Shown: one piece after another, positions 1-5,538 of the stretch
Layout: each line of letters starts with the position of its first letter
How positions within the stretch are numbered: position 1 is the stretch's first letter
From: an uncultured Candidatus Methylacidiphilales bacterium
GTDB taxonomy: Bacteria; Verrucomicrobiota; Verrucomicrobiia; Methylacidiphilales; CALFVM01
Length of the DNA: 5,538 bases
Direction of reading: 5' to 3'
Assembly: GCA_937928665.1 (NCBI GenBank)
Contig: CALFVM010000112.1
Coordinates: forward strand, 1 to 5,538
The notes under the pieces: model-generated
Told to the model about the DNA's origin: nothing
Seen by the model: the letters and a program-made list of their open reading frames with translations, nothing else
Database searches by the model: none
Made by a program: the position numbers and the translations under genes

Positions 1-231
1 TCCGTCACCTACCCCTCCGACCCTTCCGTCTCCTTCTCCTACGATAACCTCGGTCGCCGCACCGGCATGATCGACGCCACCGGCACCTCCTCCTGGTCCG
101 ACGACACCTTCGGCCGCCTCGCCTCCTCTTCCCAACCCAACCTCTCCCCCTCGACCCTCACCTTCGCCCACGATCCATTCGGGCGCAGAACCAACTTCAC
201 CCTCGGCCAAGGCAAGGGCTGGAACGTGTAG
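1..231 (+). pseudogene. 3' end of a YD-repeat (RHS-like) protein gene, apparently truncated
   Basis: Frame 1 is open from the left edge to a TAG at 229-231, giving 76 residues. It contains three YD-type repeat cores: YDNLGRRTG (residues 14-22), DDTFGRL (34-40) and HDPFGRRT (57-64), spaced about 20 residues apart as in RHS/YD-repeat shells. Proteins of this family are large, secreted or surface-associated beta-cage proteins, often with toxic C-terminal domains. Here the frame stops in the middle of a repeat. There is no sign of the conserved RHS core end or of a variable C-terminal domain. Repeat-like sequence goes on in the same frame after the stop: ISYEAEAG, then a second TAG at 256-258, then CLTVHTLT, up to TGA at 313-315. 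I read this as a decayed or truncated gene. A gene that naturally ends at 231, or stop-codon readthrough, are less likely alternatives. The 5' part lies outside the window, so total length is unknown. Confidence 0.7.
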
Positions 232-315
232 ATTAGCTACGAAGCCGAAGCCGGATAGTGCCTTACCGTCCACACCCTAACGCCGACGCAGCCTGCAAGT
301 TCCAACCTCCCCTGA
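232..315 (+). pseudogene. Decayed continuation of the YD-repeat frame, past two in-frame TAG codons
   Basis: Reading on in frame 1 after the TAG at 229 gives ISYEAEAG, TAG (256-258), CLTVHTLTPTQPASSNLP and TGA (313-315). The series Y-E-A-E-A-G-stop-C-L-T-V can be laid over the YD-repeat pattern Y-D-x-x-G-R-L-x-x-V, with the second stop falling about where the conserved Arg is expected. That supports a recently inactivated coding sequence rather than ordinary spacer DNA. The match is short and judged by eye. Confidence 0.45.
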
Positions 316-580
316 TGTCGAGGCGGTCTTTCAGCCCCGCAGGCCGCACCGACCACCCGCTATCCATAACTCGCCCCCTCAATTTTCACTTGCGGCATGC
401 GCCTTCCGGTGGAATGTTTTCGAGGCTTTCTTAATTTGCTTTGGGTTAACCACAGCGGCGCTGCCGGGGTCCGGACAGCTTGAAAGTTGATCCAGCCTGG
501 ATTGTCTCGGCTGGGAATGAAGGGCACCCAAACTTGCTGACAACACGCACCCTCCATTCCGTCTTTCAACCTAGAAAATA
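316..580. other. Intergenic region upstream of the aminotransferase gene
   Basis: This 265-base stretch has no + strand coding sequence I can support. Its composition differs from the genes: positions 401-450 are only about 44% GC, with an AT-rich core around 414-448, so the promoter of the downstream gene series probably lies here. I found no convincing -35/-10 pair. TTGAAA at 480-485 has no good -10 partner at 16-18 bases. A 6-base inverted repeat (CCAGCC 492-497, GGCTGG 509-514) has an 11-base loop and no T-tract, so it is not a credible terminator. A 69-codon minus-strand ORF (360-569) starts with TTG and has no recognisable domain, so I do not call it a gene. Confidence 0.5.
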
Positions 581-1981
581 ATGAACTCCGCCAAGCACGC
601 CATTACCCGCTCCCCTGATCCCTATCACCTCGCCTCCAAATACCTCAATCCCAAGCTCGTTGAAGTCATGGGCATCCTCGGCTTCAACAAGCACTACACC
701 CGCTACCAGGGATGCAATCTGTTCACCGAGGACGGAACCTCCTACCTCGATTTCCACAGCGGCGAAGGCTTCGCCAGCCTCGGCCACAATCACCCCGCCA
801 TTAAACGCGCCCTGATTGACGCCCTCGAAAGCGACCTGCCCGATGGCGTCCAGATTCATTACAGCTCCCACTCCGGCGAACTCGCCGAAGCCATCTGCCG
901 CCATCTGCCCTCCGAACTCAACGCCGTTTTCTTCACCAACTCTGGCACCGAGGCCGTTGAAGCCGCCCTCAAGTTCGCCCGCTCCGCCTCCGGCCGACCC
1001 CGCCTTCTCTCCTGCGATCAAGGTTACCACGGCCTGACCTATGGTGCCCTTTCCGTCACCAGCGAATCCTACTTCAAAGACGGTTTCGGCCCCCTCCTCC
1101 CCGGATGCCAAACCGTTCCCTTCAACAACCTCGAACGCCTCGAAGCCGAACTCAAAAAGAAAGACGTCGCCGCCTTCATCGTTGAACCTATCCAGGGCCG
1201 CAGCGTCACCGTCCCTGATCCCGGCTATTTCAAACAAGTCGAAACCCTCTGCCGAAAATACGGCACCTACCTCATCTTCGACGAAATCCAGACCGGCCTC
1301 GGCCGCACCGGTAAATGGTTCGCCCTTGAACACTGGGACATCGAACCCGACTTCGTCCTGGTCGCCAAAGCCCTCAGCGGCGGCTACATGCCTGTCGGTG
1401 CCATGATCACCCGCCGACCCATCTACAACAAAGTCATCAACTCCCTCGACCGCTGCTACGTCCAGCACTCCACCTACGGCCGCAACCGCCTCTCCATGAT
1501 CGCCGGCCTCGCCTCCATCCGCGTCATGGAGGAAGAACGACTCGTCGAGAAAACTGAACAACTCGGCCTCTCCCTCCTCGCCGGCCTCCATCGCCTCCGC
1601 GAAAAACATTCCCTCATCAAATCGGTCCGCGGCATGGGGCTGATGGTTGGCTTTGAACTCGGCTGCCCAGGTTCACTCCGCGACCGCATCGAATGGAAAC
1701 TGATCCACGCCGCCAGTGAAGGGCTCTTCCCTCAACTCGTCGTCATCCCTCTCCACCGCGATCATCACATCATCACGATGGCCTCCGGCCACAACGACGT
1801 GATCAAACTTCTTCCCCCCCTCGTCGCCACCGAAGCCCACATTACCCAGTTCCTGAACGCACTCGACCAGGTCCTCACCTCCTGCCGCGACGCCAAAGGC
1901 CGGAACTGGAAAACGATCTACGACATCGCCCGGCGTACCCTCGGCGGAACCTCCCCCTCTGCCGTTCGCTCGGAGGCTTGA
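581..1981 (+). CDS. Class III PLP-dependent aminotransferase
   Basis: This 466-residue cytoplasmic enzyme should move an amino group between an amine or amino acid and a keto or aldehyde substrate through pyridoxal phosphate. The fold-type I class III signature is complete. SGT (121-123) is the phosphate-binding loop. GYHG (148-151) carries the ring-stacking aromatic and His. VEPIQ (201-205) follows. FDEIQTGLGRTG (233-244) contains Asp234, expected to contact the pyridine nitrogen. AKALSGG (262-268) contains Lys263, the Schiff-base lysine. HSTYG (296-300) supplies the phosphate-contacting Thr298. Length is normal for the class. The conserved-looking N-terminal stretch YLNPKLVEV (21-29) lies before the next Met (30), which supports the ATG at 581. 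There is no Shine-Dalgarno sequence (ACCTAGAAAATA precedes ATG). Where ornithine, acetylornithine and GABA aminotransferases have Arg in the R-x-x-x-P-L segment, this protein has Lys409 (KLLPPL), so a substrate other than those classic ones is plausible. The overall pattern resembles the HpnO-like (hopanoid side-chain) and putrescine-type branches, but the substrate is not assignable by eye. The gene is followed after 22 bases by an SDR gene, probably in the same operon. Confidence 0.93.
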   Translation: MNSAKHAITRSPDPYHLASKYLNPKLVEVMGILGFNKHYTRYQGCNLFTEDGTSYLDFHSGEGFASLGHNHPAIKRALIDALESDLPDGVQIHYSSHSGELAEAICRHLPSELNAVFFTNSGTEAVEAALKFARSASGRPRLLSCDQGYHGLTYGALSVTSESYFKDGFGPLLPGCQTVPFNNLERLEAELKKKDVAAFIVEPIQGRSVTVPDPGYFKQVETLCRKYGTYLIFDEIQTGLGRTGKWFALEHWDIEPDFVLVAKALSGGYMPVGAMITRRPIYNKVINSLDRCYVQHSTYGRNRLSMIAGLASIRVMEEERLVEKTEQLGLSLLAGLHRLREKHSLIKSVRGMGLMVGFELGCPGSLRDRIEWKLIHAASEGLFPQLVVIPLHRDHHIITMASGHNDVIKLLPPLVATEAHITQFLNALDQVLTSCRDAKGRNWKTIYDIARRTLGGTSPSAVRSEA

Positions 1982-2003
1982 AGTTCGCACCGGACCCGAC
2001 CCG

Positions 2004-2999
2004 ATGACCAGAACGGTCCTCGTCACCGGAGCCTCCGGATTCATCGGACGTCGCCTTGTTCACCGCCTGGCCGCAGACGGCTTCCACGTCATCTGCCTCC
2101 TCCGGGCCTCCTCCTCTCTCCCCACCGACTGGCCCGACTCGGTCCGCGTCGTGCGCGCCAGCCTGACCGATCCCTCCTCCCTGCATGACGTCCTCCGGGG
2201 CGTCGATGCCGTCTGTCACCTCGCCGCCCACGTTTCCGATTGGGGCACCCTTGAGGAAATCCGCTCCGCCAACGTCAAGGCCACCCAGAACCTTCTCCAG
2301 GCTGCCTCCCATCAGCTTCTCCAGCGCTTTGTCCACGTCAGCACCACCGATGTTTACGGTCACCCCGGCGTCATTGGCCATGACGAAACCATCCCGCCCC
2401 GCCCACCGCACTTCAACTGGTACGCCGAAACCAAACGCCAAGCCGAAGAACTCGTTGTCCAATCCACACTGCCTTGGACCATCGTCCGTCCCGCCACTGT
2501 TTACGGCCCTGGCTCCGTCTCCGTCCTCGGCGAGTTCGCCCGCGCCCTCCGCGACGGCTTCATGCTCTGGGTCAATCACGGCCGTGCCATTGCCGGCCTG
2601 GTCTATGTCGATGACGTCGTCAATGGCATCCGCCTCGCCCTCGACCACCCAGCCGCCTTGCGCGAGTCGTTCAACCTTTCCGACTCCACCGAGCTAACCT
2701 GGCACCAGTTCCTTCACGACCTCGCCCGCGAACTCGGCTACCCCTTCCGCTCCGTCAGCCTTCCTTATCCGATCGCCGCCGGCCTTGGCACCGCCATGGA
2801 ATGTGGCTACCGGCTCGCCCGCCAGATCACCGGTTGCAGAACCGGCGCACTCCTTTCCCGCCAGGCCGTCCAAATCATGGGCATCCACCAATCCTTCTCC
2901 CATGCCAAAGCCACCCAACTGCTCGGCTACCAGCCCGCCACCGCTTATCCCCAAGGTCTCCTCGCTTCCGTCCAATGGTTGAAAGAGATCGGCCTCTGA
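2004..2999 (+). CDS. NAD(P)-dependent epimerase/dehydratase family protein (extended SDR, 3-beta-HSD-like)
   Basis: This 331-residue Rossmann-fold oxidoreductase is of normal length for extended short-chain dehydrogenases. The N-terminal TGASGFIG (8-15) is the G-x-x-G-x-x-G dinucleotide-binding loop. The second strand ends in LLR (32-34), and an Arg there often goes with NADP(H) preference, which is an inference. DAVCHLAAHVSDWG (68-81) is the characteristic H-L-A-A segment. VSTTDVYG (112-119) supplies the catalytic Ser/Thr, and Y140-x-x-x-K144 (YAETK) is the catalytic pair. RPATVYGPG (162-170) and YVDDVVNGI (201-209) are typical of the extended class. The C-terminus (LLGYQPATAYPQGL) matches the usual end of epimerase/3-beta-HSD relatives. 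No signal peptide or clear transmembrane segment is visible. The ATG at 2004 directly precedes the first beta strand, although no ribosome-binding site is visible. Likely roles are sugar-nucleotide, sterol-like or lipid-head-group oxidation/reduction. Pairing with the aminotransferase suggests successive steps, such as making a carbonyl that is then aminated. HpnA (hopanoid-associated epimerase) and OleD are similar-looking relatives, but neither can be assigned. Confidence 0.92.
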   Translation: MTRTVLVTGASGFIGRRLVHRLAADGFHVICLLRASSSLPTDWPDSVRVVRASLTDPSSLHDVLRGVDAVCHLAAHVSDWGTLEEIRSANVKATQNLLQAASHQLLQRFVHVSTTDVYGHPGVIGHDETIPPRPPHFNWYAETKRQAEELVVQSTLPWTIVRPATVYGPGSVSVLGEFARALRDGFMLWVNHGRAIAGLVYVDDVVNGIRLALDHPAALRESFNLSDSTELTWHQFLHDLARELGYPFRSVSLPYPIAAGLGTAMECGYRLARQITGCRTGALLSRQAVQIMGIHQSFSHAKATQLLGYQPATAYPQGLLASVQWLKEIGL

Positions 3000-3064
3000 A
3001 CCAGCCCCTCTCCGCACTCCGATTCGGTTTGGCGACGCCTTTACCCAACCCTAATCTCAACCAC

Positions 3065-3403
3065 ATGGATGTTGATAAACTGATCGAACTCGAAATCCGG
3101 GTGCGTGACACCCTCGCCCAACTCGAACAGGAAATTGCTGAAGGCGAAAAGGCCGCCCCGCCCGGCAAACTCGATGGAACCGAAGGCCGCCTCTCCCGCC
3201 AGGACTCCCTCATGCACCACGAGATCGCCAAAAACGCCCAGCAACGCCGCCTCGCCTTCCGTGAAGCCCTCCGGGCCACCCTCACCCGCATGGATGAAGG
3301 CACTTACGGCTACTGCGCCAAGTGCGGGGCTCCCATCGAGTTAGAACGCCTCGAAGCCTGCCCTGAAACTCTCCTGTGCGCTGCTTGCGCCGGGCTTAAA
3401 TGA
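3065..3403 (+). CDS. TraR/DksA family C4-type zinc-finger protein
   Basis: This small 112-residue cytoplasmic protein has the TraR/DksA layout. An N-terminal helix (about 3-30) and a second helix (about 45-78) can form the coiled-coil hairpin, followed by a C-terminal zinc finger. The finger is C84-A-K-C87, then 17 residues, then C105-A-A-C108, which is the same spacing as canonical DksA, and it sits after the typical EGTYGYC lead-in. Family members bind the RNA polymerase secondary channel and change promoter kinetics, often with ppGpp. The tip region reads LDGTEGRLSRQDS (36-48), close to the GRLSR-x-D pattern of short TraR-like proteins and unlike the D-x-x-D-x-A tip of E. coli DksA, so this is probably a paralogue type rather than true DksA. 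An extra Cys99 lies inside the finger. The open frame extends upstream to 2801 inside the SDR gene, but the ATG at 3065 gives the family length and a natural helix start. No Shine-Dalgarno sequence is visible. The gene lies 65 bases after the SDR gene and 52 bases before alaS. Confidence 0.9.
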   Translation: MDVDKLIELEIRVRDTLAQLEQEIAEGEKAAPPGKLDGTEGRLSRQDSLMHHEIAKNAQQRRLAFREALRATLTRMDEGTYGYCAKCGAPIELERLEACPETLLCAACAGLK

Positions 3404-3459
3404 GCCCTGCTTCCGGCATTGTCAGCCCTCGTCCGGCCGCTACCTTCGTGGGCTCATGA
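3400..3459 (+). other. Possible 19-codon leader ORF bridging the traR-like gene and alaS
   Basis: An ATG at 3400-3402 overlaps the TGA of the traR-like gene (ATGA, 3400-3403). Its frame runs 19 codons and ends at TGA 3457-3459, which overlaps the alaS start (ATGA, 3456-3459). The peptide would be MSPASGIVSPRPAATFVGS. ATGA overlaps are classic sites of translational coupling by reinitiation. With no Shine-Dalgarno sequence at alaS, ribosomes could be passed along this bridge. It has three Ala codons (gct, gcc, gct) but no run of them. Chance is a real alternative, since short ORFs are common. Confidence is for a functional role. Confidence 0.2.
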
Positions 3460-5538
3460 CGTCCGCTGAACTCCGCCAGAGCTTCCTCGAATTCTTCCGG
3501 GCCAAAGGGCACACCATCGTCCCCTCCTCCTCCCTCCTGCCCGAATCCCCCGGCCTCCTTTTCACCAACGCCGGCATGAACCAGTTCGTCCCCATCTTCC
3601 TCAACGAGGTCCCCTGCCCATACATCCCGCCCCGGGCCGCCGACACCCAAAAATGCATCCGCGCCGGAGGCAAACATAACGACCTCGAAGACGTCGGACT
3701 CGACACCTATCACCACACCTTCTTTGAAATGCTGGGTAACTGGTCCTTCGGCGATTACTTCAAACAAGAAGCCATCGCCTGGGCTTGGGAACTGGTCGTC
3801 GGACGTTGGAACTTTCCTCCCGCCCGTCTCTACGCCACCGTCTATCAACCCGGGCCCGGCGACCCCGCCGAGTTCGATCAGGAAGCCCGGAACGCCTGGG
3901 CCGCTCTTTTTTCCGCCGCCGGACTCGATCCCGACGTCCACATCGTCGGCGGCAACAAAAAAGATAACTTCTGGATGATGGGCGAAACCGGTCCGTGCGG
4001 CCCATGCTCCGAACTCCACGTTGACCTCACCCCACACGGAGACACCCGCGGCACCCTCGTCAACGCCGGGGATTCCCGCTGCATCGAAATCTGGAACCTC
4101 GTCTTCATCCAGTTCAACGCCAATCCAGACGGCTCCTTCCGGCCCCTCCCCGCCCGTCACGTCGACACCGGCATGGGCTTCGAACGGGCCTGCTCCATCA
4201 TCCAGTGCACGAAAAACTTCACCGACTTCTCCGGCACCATCTCCAACTACGAAACCGACGTCTTCGCTCCCATCTTCCGCAAACTCGAAACCCTCTCCGG
4301 CCAAACCTACACCTCCACCCTCCCCCGCCACGGTCTCCTCGGCCTCACCGAACGAGAACGCAAAGACGTCGCCTTCCGCGTCATCGCCGATCACATCCGC
4401 ACCCTCTCCCTCTCCATCGCCGACGGCATCCTCCCCGGCAACGACGGTCGCAACTACGTCCTCCGCCGTATTCTCCGTCGCGCCATCCTCTGGTCCCGTG
4501 CCCTCGACCTCCGCGAACCCTTCTTCTTCCAGCTCGCCGCCGTCCTCGCCGATACCATGGGCGATACCTTCCCCGAACTCCGCCAACAACTCCCCACCAT
4601 CGAACGCGTCTTGAAAGCGGAGGAAGAAAACTTTAACCGAACCCTCGACAAAGGCATCGAACTCTTCAACCAGTTCCTCCTCTCCTCGCACAATCCCGCC
4701 TCCACTCAACCCCAAATCGTCCCCGGCCCCATTGCCTTCAAACTCTACGACACCTACGGCTTCCCCCTCGACATGACCGAACTCATGGCCCGCGAGCGCG
4801 GCCTCTCCGTCGATATCGAAGGCTTCGACACTCTCATGCGCGAGCAACAGGACCGCTCTCGCGCCGCGCAAAAAAAAGAAATCATCGGCGTCAGCGAAAC
4901 CGACGACTCCATCCCCACCGCCACCTTCGTCGGCTACGACCAAACCGACGCCCTCATCCAGGTTGCCACCTATAAAATCGATTTCGGTGCCAAACCCGAC
5001 AATCCCGTTCTTGCCCGGCTCTACTTCTCCCCTACCCCCTTCTACGCTGAGATGGGCGGCCAGCTCGGCGACACCGGCTACCTGGAGTTCGCCGGACGCC
5101 GCATCGAAATCATCGACACCCGTAAAGCCGGTCGCGGCATCGCCCATCTCACCCCCGACGTCGATCTCCTCGACGCCATCGAGTTTCCCGTCCGTGCCGT
5201 CATCAACCCCGTCCGCCGTGCCCGGATCGAAGCCCACCACTCCGCCACCCACCTCCTCCACTGGGCTCTCCGCGAAGTCCTCGGCCCCACCGTCGGCCAG
5301 AAAGGCTCCTACGTCGGACCCGACCGGCTCCGGTTCGATTTCTCCCACCTCGAAGCCCTCAAACCCGACCAACTCGCCCGCGTCGAATCCCTGATCAACC
5401 AACAAATCGCTGCCTCCTTTTCCGTCACTTGGTCGGAACGACCCTACGCCGAGGTCAAGGGCGATCCCTCCATCCTCCAGTTCTTCGGCGATAAATACGG
5501 CGAGACCGTCCGTGTCGTCGAAATCGGCGACTTCTCCA
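3456..5538 (+). CDS. alaS: Alanyl-tRNA synthetase, 5' part (cut by the right window edge)
   Basis: This class II synthetase activates alanine and charges tRNA-Ala in the cytoplasm. The frame is open from the ATG at 3456 to the window end, giving 694 residues of a protein usually about 870-900 long. Visible catalytic-domain blocks are FTNAGMNQF (36-44), KCIRAGGKHNDLEDVG (66-81), HHTFFEMLGNWSFGDYF (86-102, motif 2 region), GETGPCGPCSELH (176-188), EIWNLVFIQFN (211-221) and HVDTGMGFER (235-244, motif 3). The tRNA-recognition helical region includes DHIRTLSLSIADG (312-324) and YVLRRILRRA (334-343). The editing domain begins around TPFYAEMGGQLGDTG (527-541), with the zinc/editing histidines H595-SAT-H599 and the LRFDFSH block (625-631). 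The sequence ends at VVEIGDFS, right before the expected C-x-x-x-H editing motif; the C-terminal C-Ala domain is missing for the same reason. An extra segment of about ten residues (251-261, CTKNFTDFSGT) precedes SNYETDVF. The MTSAELRQSFLEFF start matches the family, so the ATG at 3456 is firm despite the lack of a Shine-Dalgarno sequence. Confidence 0.98.
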   Translation, partial: MTSAELRQSFLEFFRAKGHTIVPSSSLLPESPGLLFTNAGMNQFVPIFLNEVPCPYIPPRAADTQKCIRAGGKHNDLEDVGLDTYHHTFFEMLGNWSFGDYFKQEAIAWAWELVVGRWNFPPARLYATVYQPGPGDPAEFDQEARNAWAALFSAAGLDPDVHIVGGNKKDNFWMMGETGPCGPCSELHVDLTPHGDTRGTLVNAGDSRCIEIWNLVFIQFNANPDGSFRPLPARHVDTGMGFERACSIIQCTKNFTDFSGTISNYETDVFAPIFRKLETLSGQTYTSTLPRHGLLGLTERERKDVAFRVIADHIRTLSLSIADGILPGNDGRNYVLRRILRRAILWSRALDLREPFFFQLAAVLADTMGDTFPELRQQLPTIERVLKAEEENFNRTLDKGIELFNQFLLSSHNPASTQPQIVPGPIAFKLYDTYGFPLDMTELMARERGLSVDIEGFDTLMREQQDRSRAAQKKEIIGVSETDDSIPTATFVGYDQTDALIQVATYKIDFGAKPDNPVLARLYFSPTPFYAEMGGQLGDTGYLEFAGRRIEIIDTRKAGRGIAHLTPDVDLLDAIEFPVRAVINPVRRARIEAHHSATHLLHWALREVLGPTVGQKGSYVGPDRLRFDFSHLEALKPDQLARVESLINQQIAASFSVTWSERPYAEVKGDPSILQFFGDKYGETVRVVEIGDFS

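Noticed and set aside
480..508. Possible sigma-70 promoter with TTGAAA at 480-485
   Set aside because: The region 16-18 bases downstream has no TATAAT-like hexamer.
492..514. Inverted repeat CCAGCC/GGCTGG as terminator or operator
   Set aside because: Only six base pairs with an 11-base loop and no T-tract; expected by chance.
566..1609. 347-codon minus-strand ORF opposite the aminotransferase
   Set aside because: It is codon-aligned with the well-supported sense gene, has low-complexity Gly/Glu/Val/Phe-rich composition and no recognisable domain. It is a shadow.
1875..2648. 257-codon minus-strand ORF opposite the SDR gene
   Set aside because: Same codon-aligned shadow pattern, and it spans two sense genes.
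2185..2697. 170-codon + strand ORF inside the SDR gene
   Set aside because: Ser/Pro-rich out-of-frame reading of the SDR gene, with no domain.
2801..3064. Upstream extension of the traR-like frame into the SDR gene
   Set aside because: The 88 added residues are Pro/Arg-rich shadow sequence. The family length and helix start fit the ATG at 3065.
4021..4614. 197-codon + strand ORF inside alaS, Ser/Pro-rich
   Set aside because: It is an out-of-frame reading of the pyrimidine-rich alaS coding strand; alaS motifs are continuous across it.
3396..5405. 669-codon minus-strand ORF opposite alaS
   Set aside because: It is codon-aligned with alaS and open only because sense TTA, CTA and TCA codons are missing. 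The predicted protein is acidic low-complexity sequence.

Overview
This 5.5 kb stretch carries four recognisable genes on the + strand, plus the tail of a decayed YD/RHS-repeat gene at its left edge. The coding strand is very rich in C and pyrimidines (Tcc, Ctc, Acc and Gcc codons dominate). No start codon has a Shine-Dalgarno-like sequence, and the three visible gene ends are all TGA. Together with the RHS-type repeats, the TraR/DksA-like zinc-finger protein and the AlaRS sequence style (an extra segment before its SNYETDVF stretch), this suggests a high-GC member of the Planctomycetes-Verrucomicrobia-Chlamydiae group, most likely Verrucomicrobiota. That is an inference from sequence style, not a phylogenetic result.

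Layout: positions 1-231 are the 3' end of a YD-repeat (RHS-like) reading frame. It breaks at TAG, but recognisable repeat sequence continues past two in-frame TAG codons to a TGA at 313. Positions 316-580 hold no supported gene and include the most AT-rich part of the window (about 411-450). A tightly spaced + strand series follows: a class III PLP-dependent aminotransferase (581-1981), an extended SDR of the NAD-dependent epimerase/3-beta-HSD-like type (2004-2999, 22 bases downstream), a small TraR/DksA-type C4 zinc-finger protein (3065-3403, 65 bases downstream), and alanyl-tRNA synthetase alaS (3456 to the right edge, 52 bases downstream). alaS is cut by the window just before the place where its CGGTH-type editing motif is expected.

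How they may work together: the aminotransferase and SDR look like a two-gene biosynthetic module in which an oxidoreductase and a transaminase act on the same or successive intermediates. The substrate cannot be read from the sequence; an amino-lipid or hopanoid side-chain role is one possibility only. The TraR/DksA-like protein next to alaS pairs a putative RNA-polymerase-binding regulator with a tRNA-charging enzyme. Between them is a 19-codon ORF joined to both neighbours by ATGA overlaps, which is the most unusual small-scale structure here. I see no clear evidence of a wholly new multi-gene system. The best leads are the aminotransferase-SDR pair, the traR-alaS junction and the interrupted YD-repeat tail.
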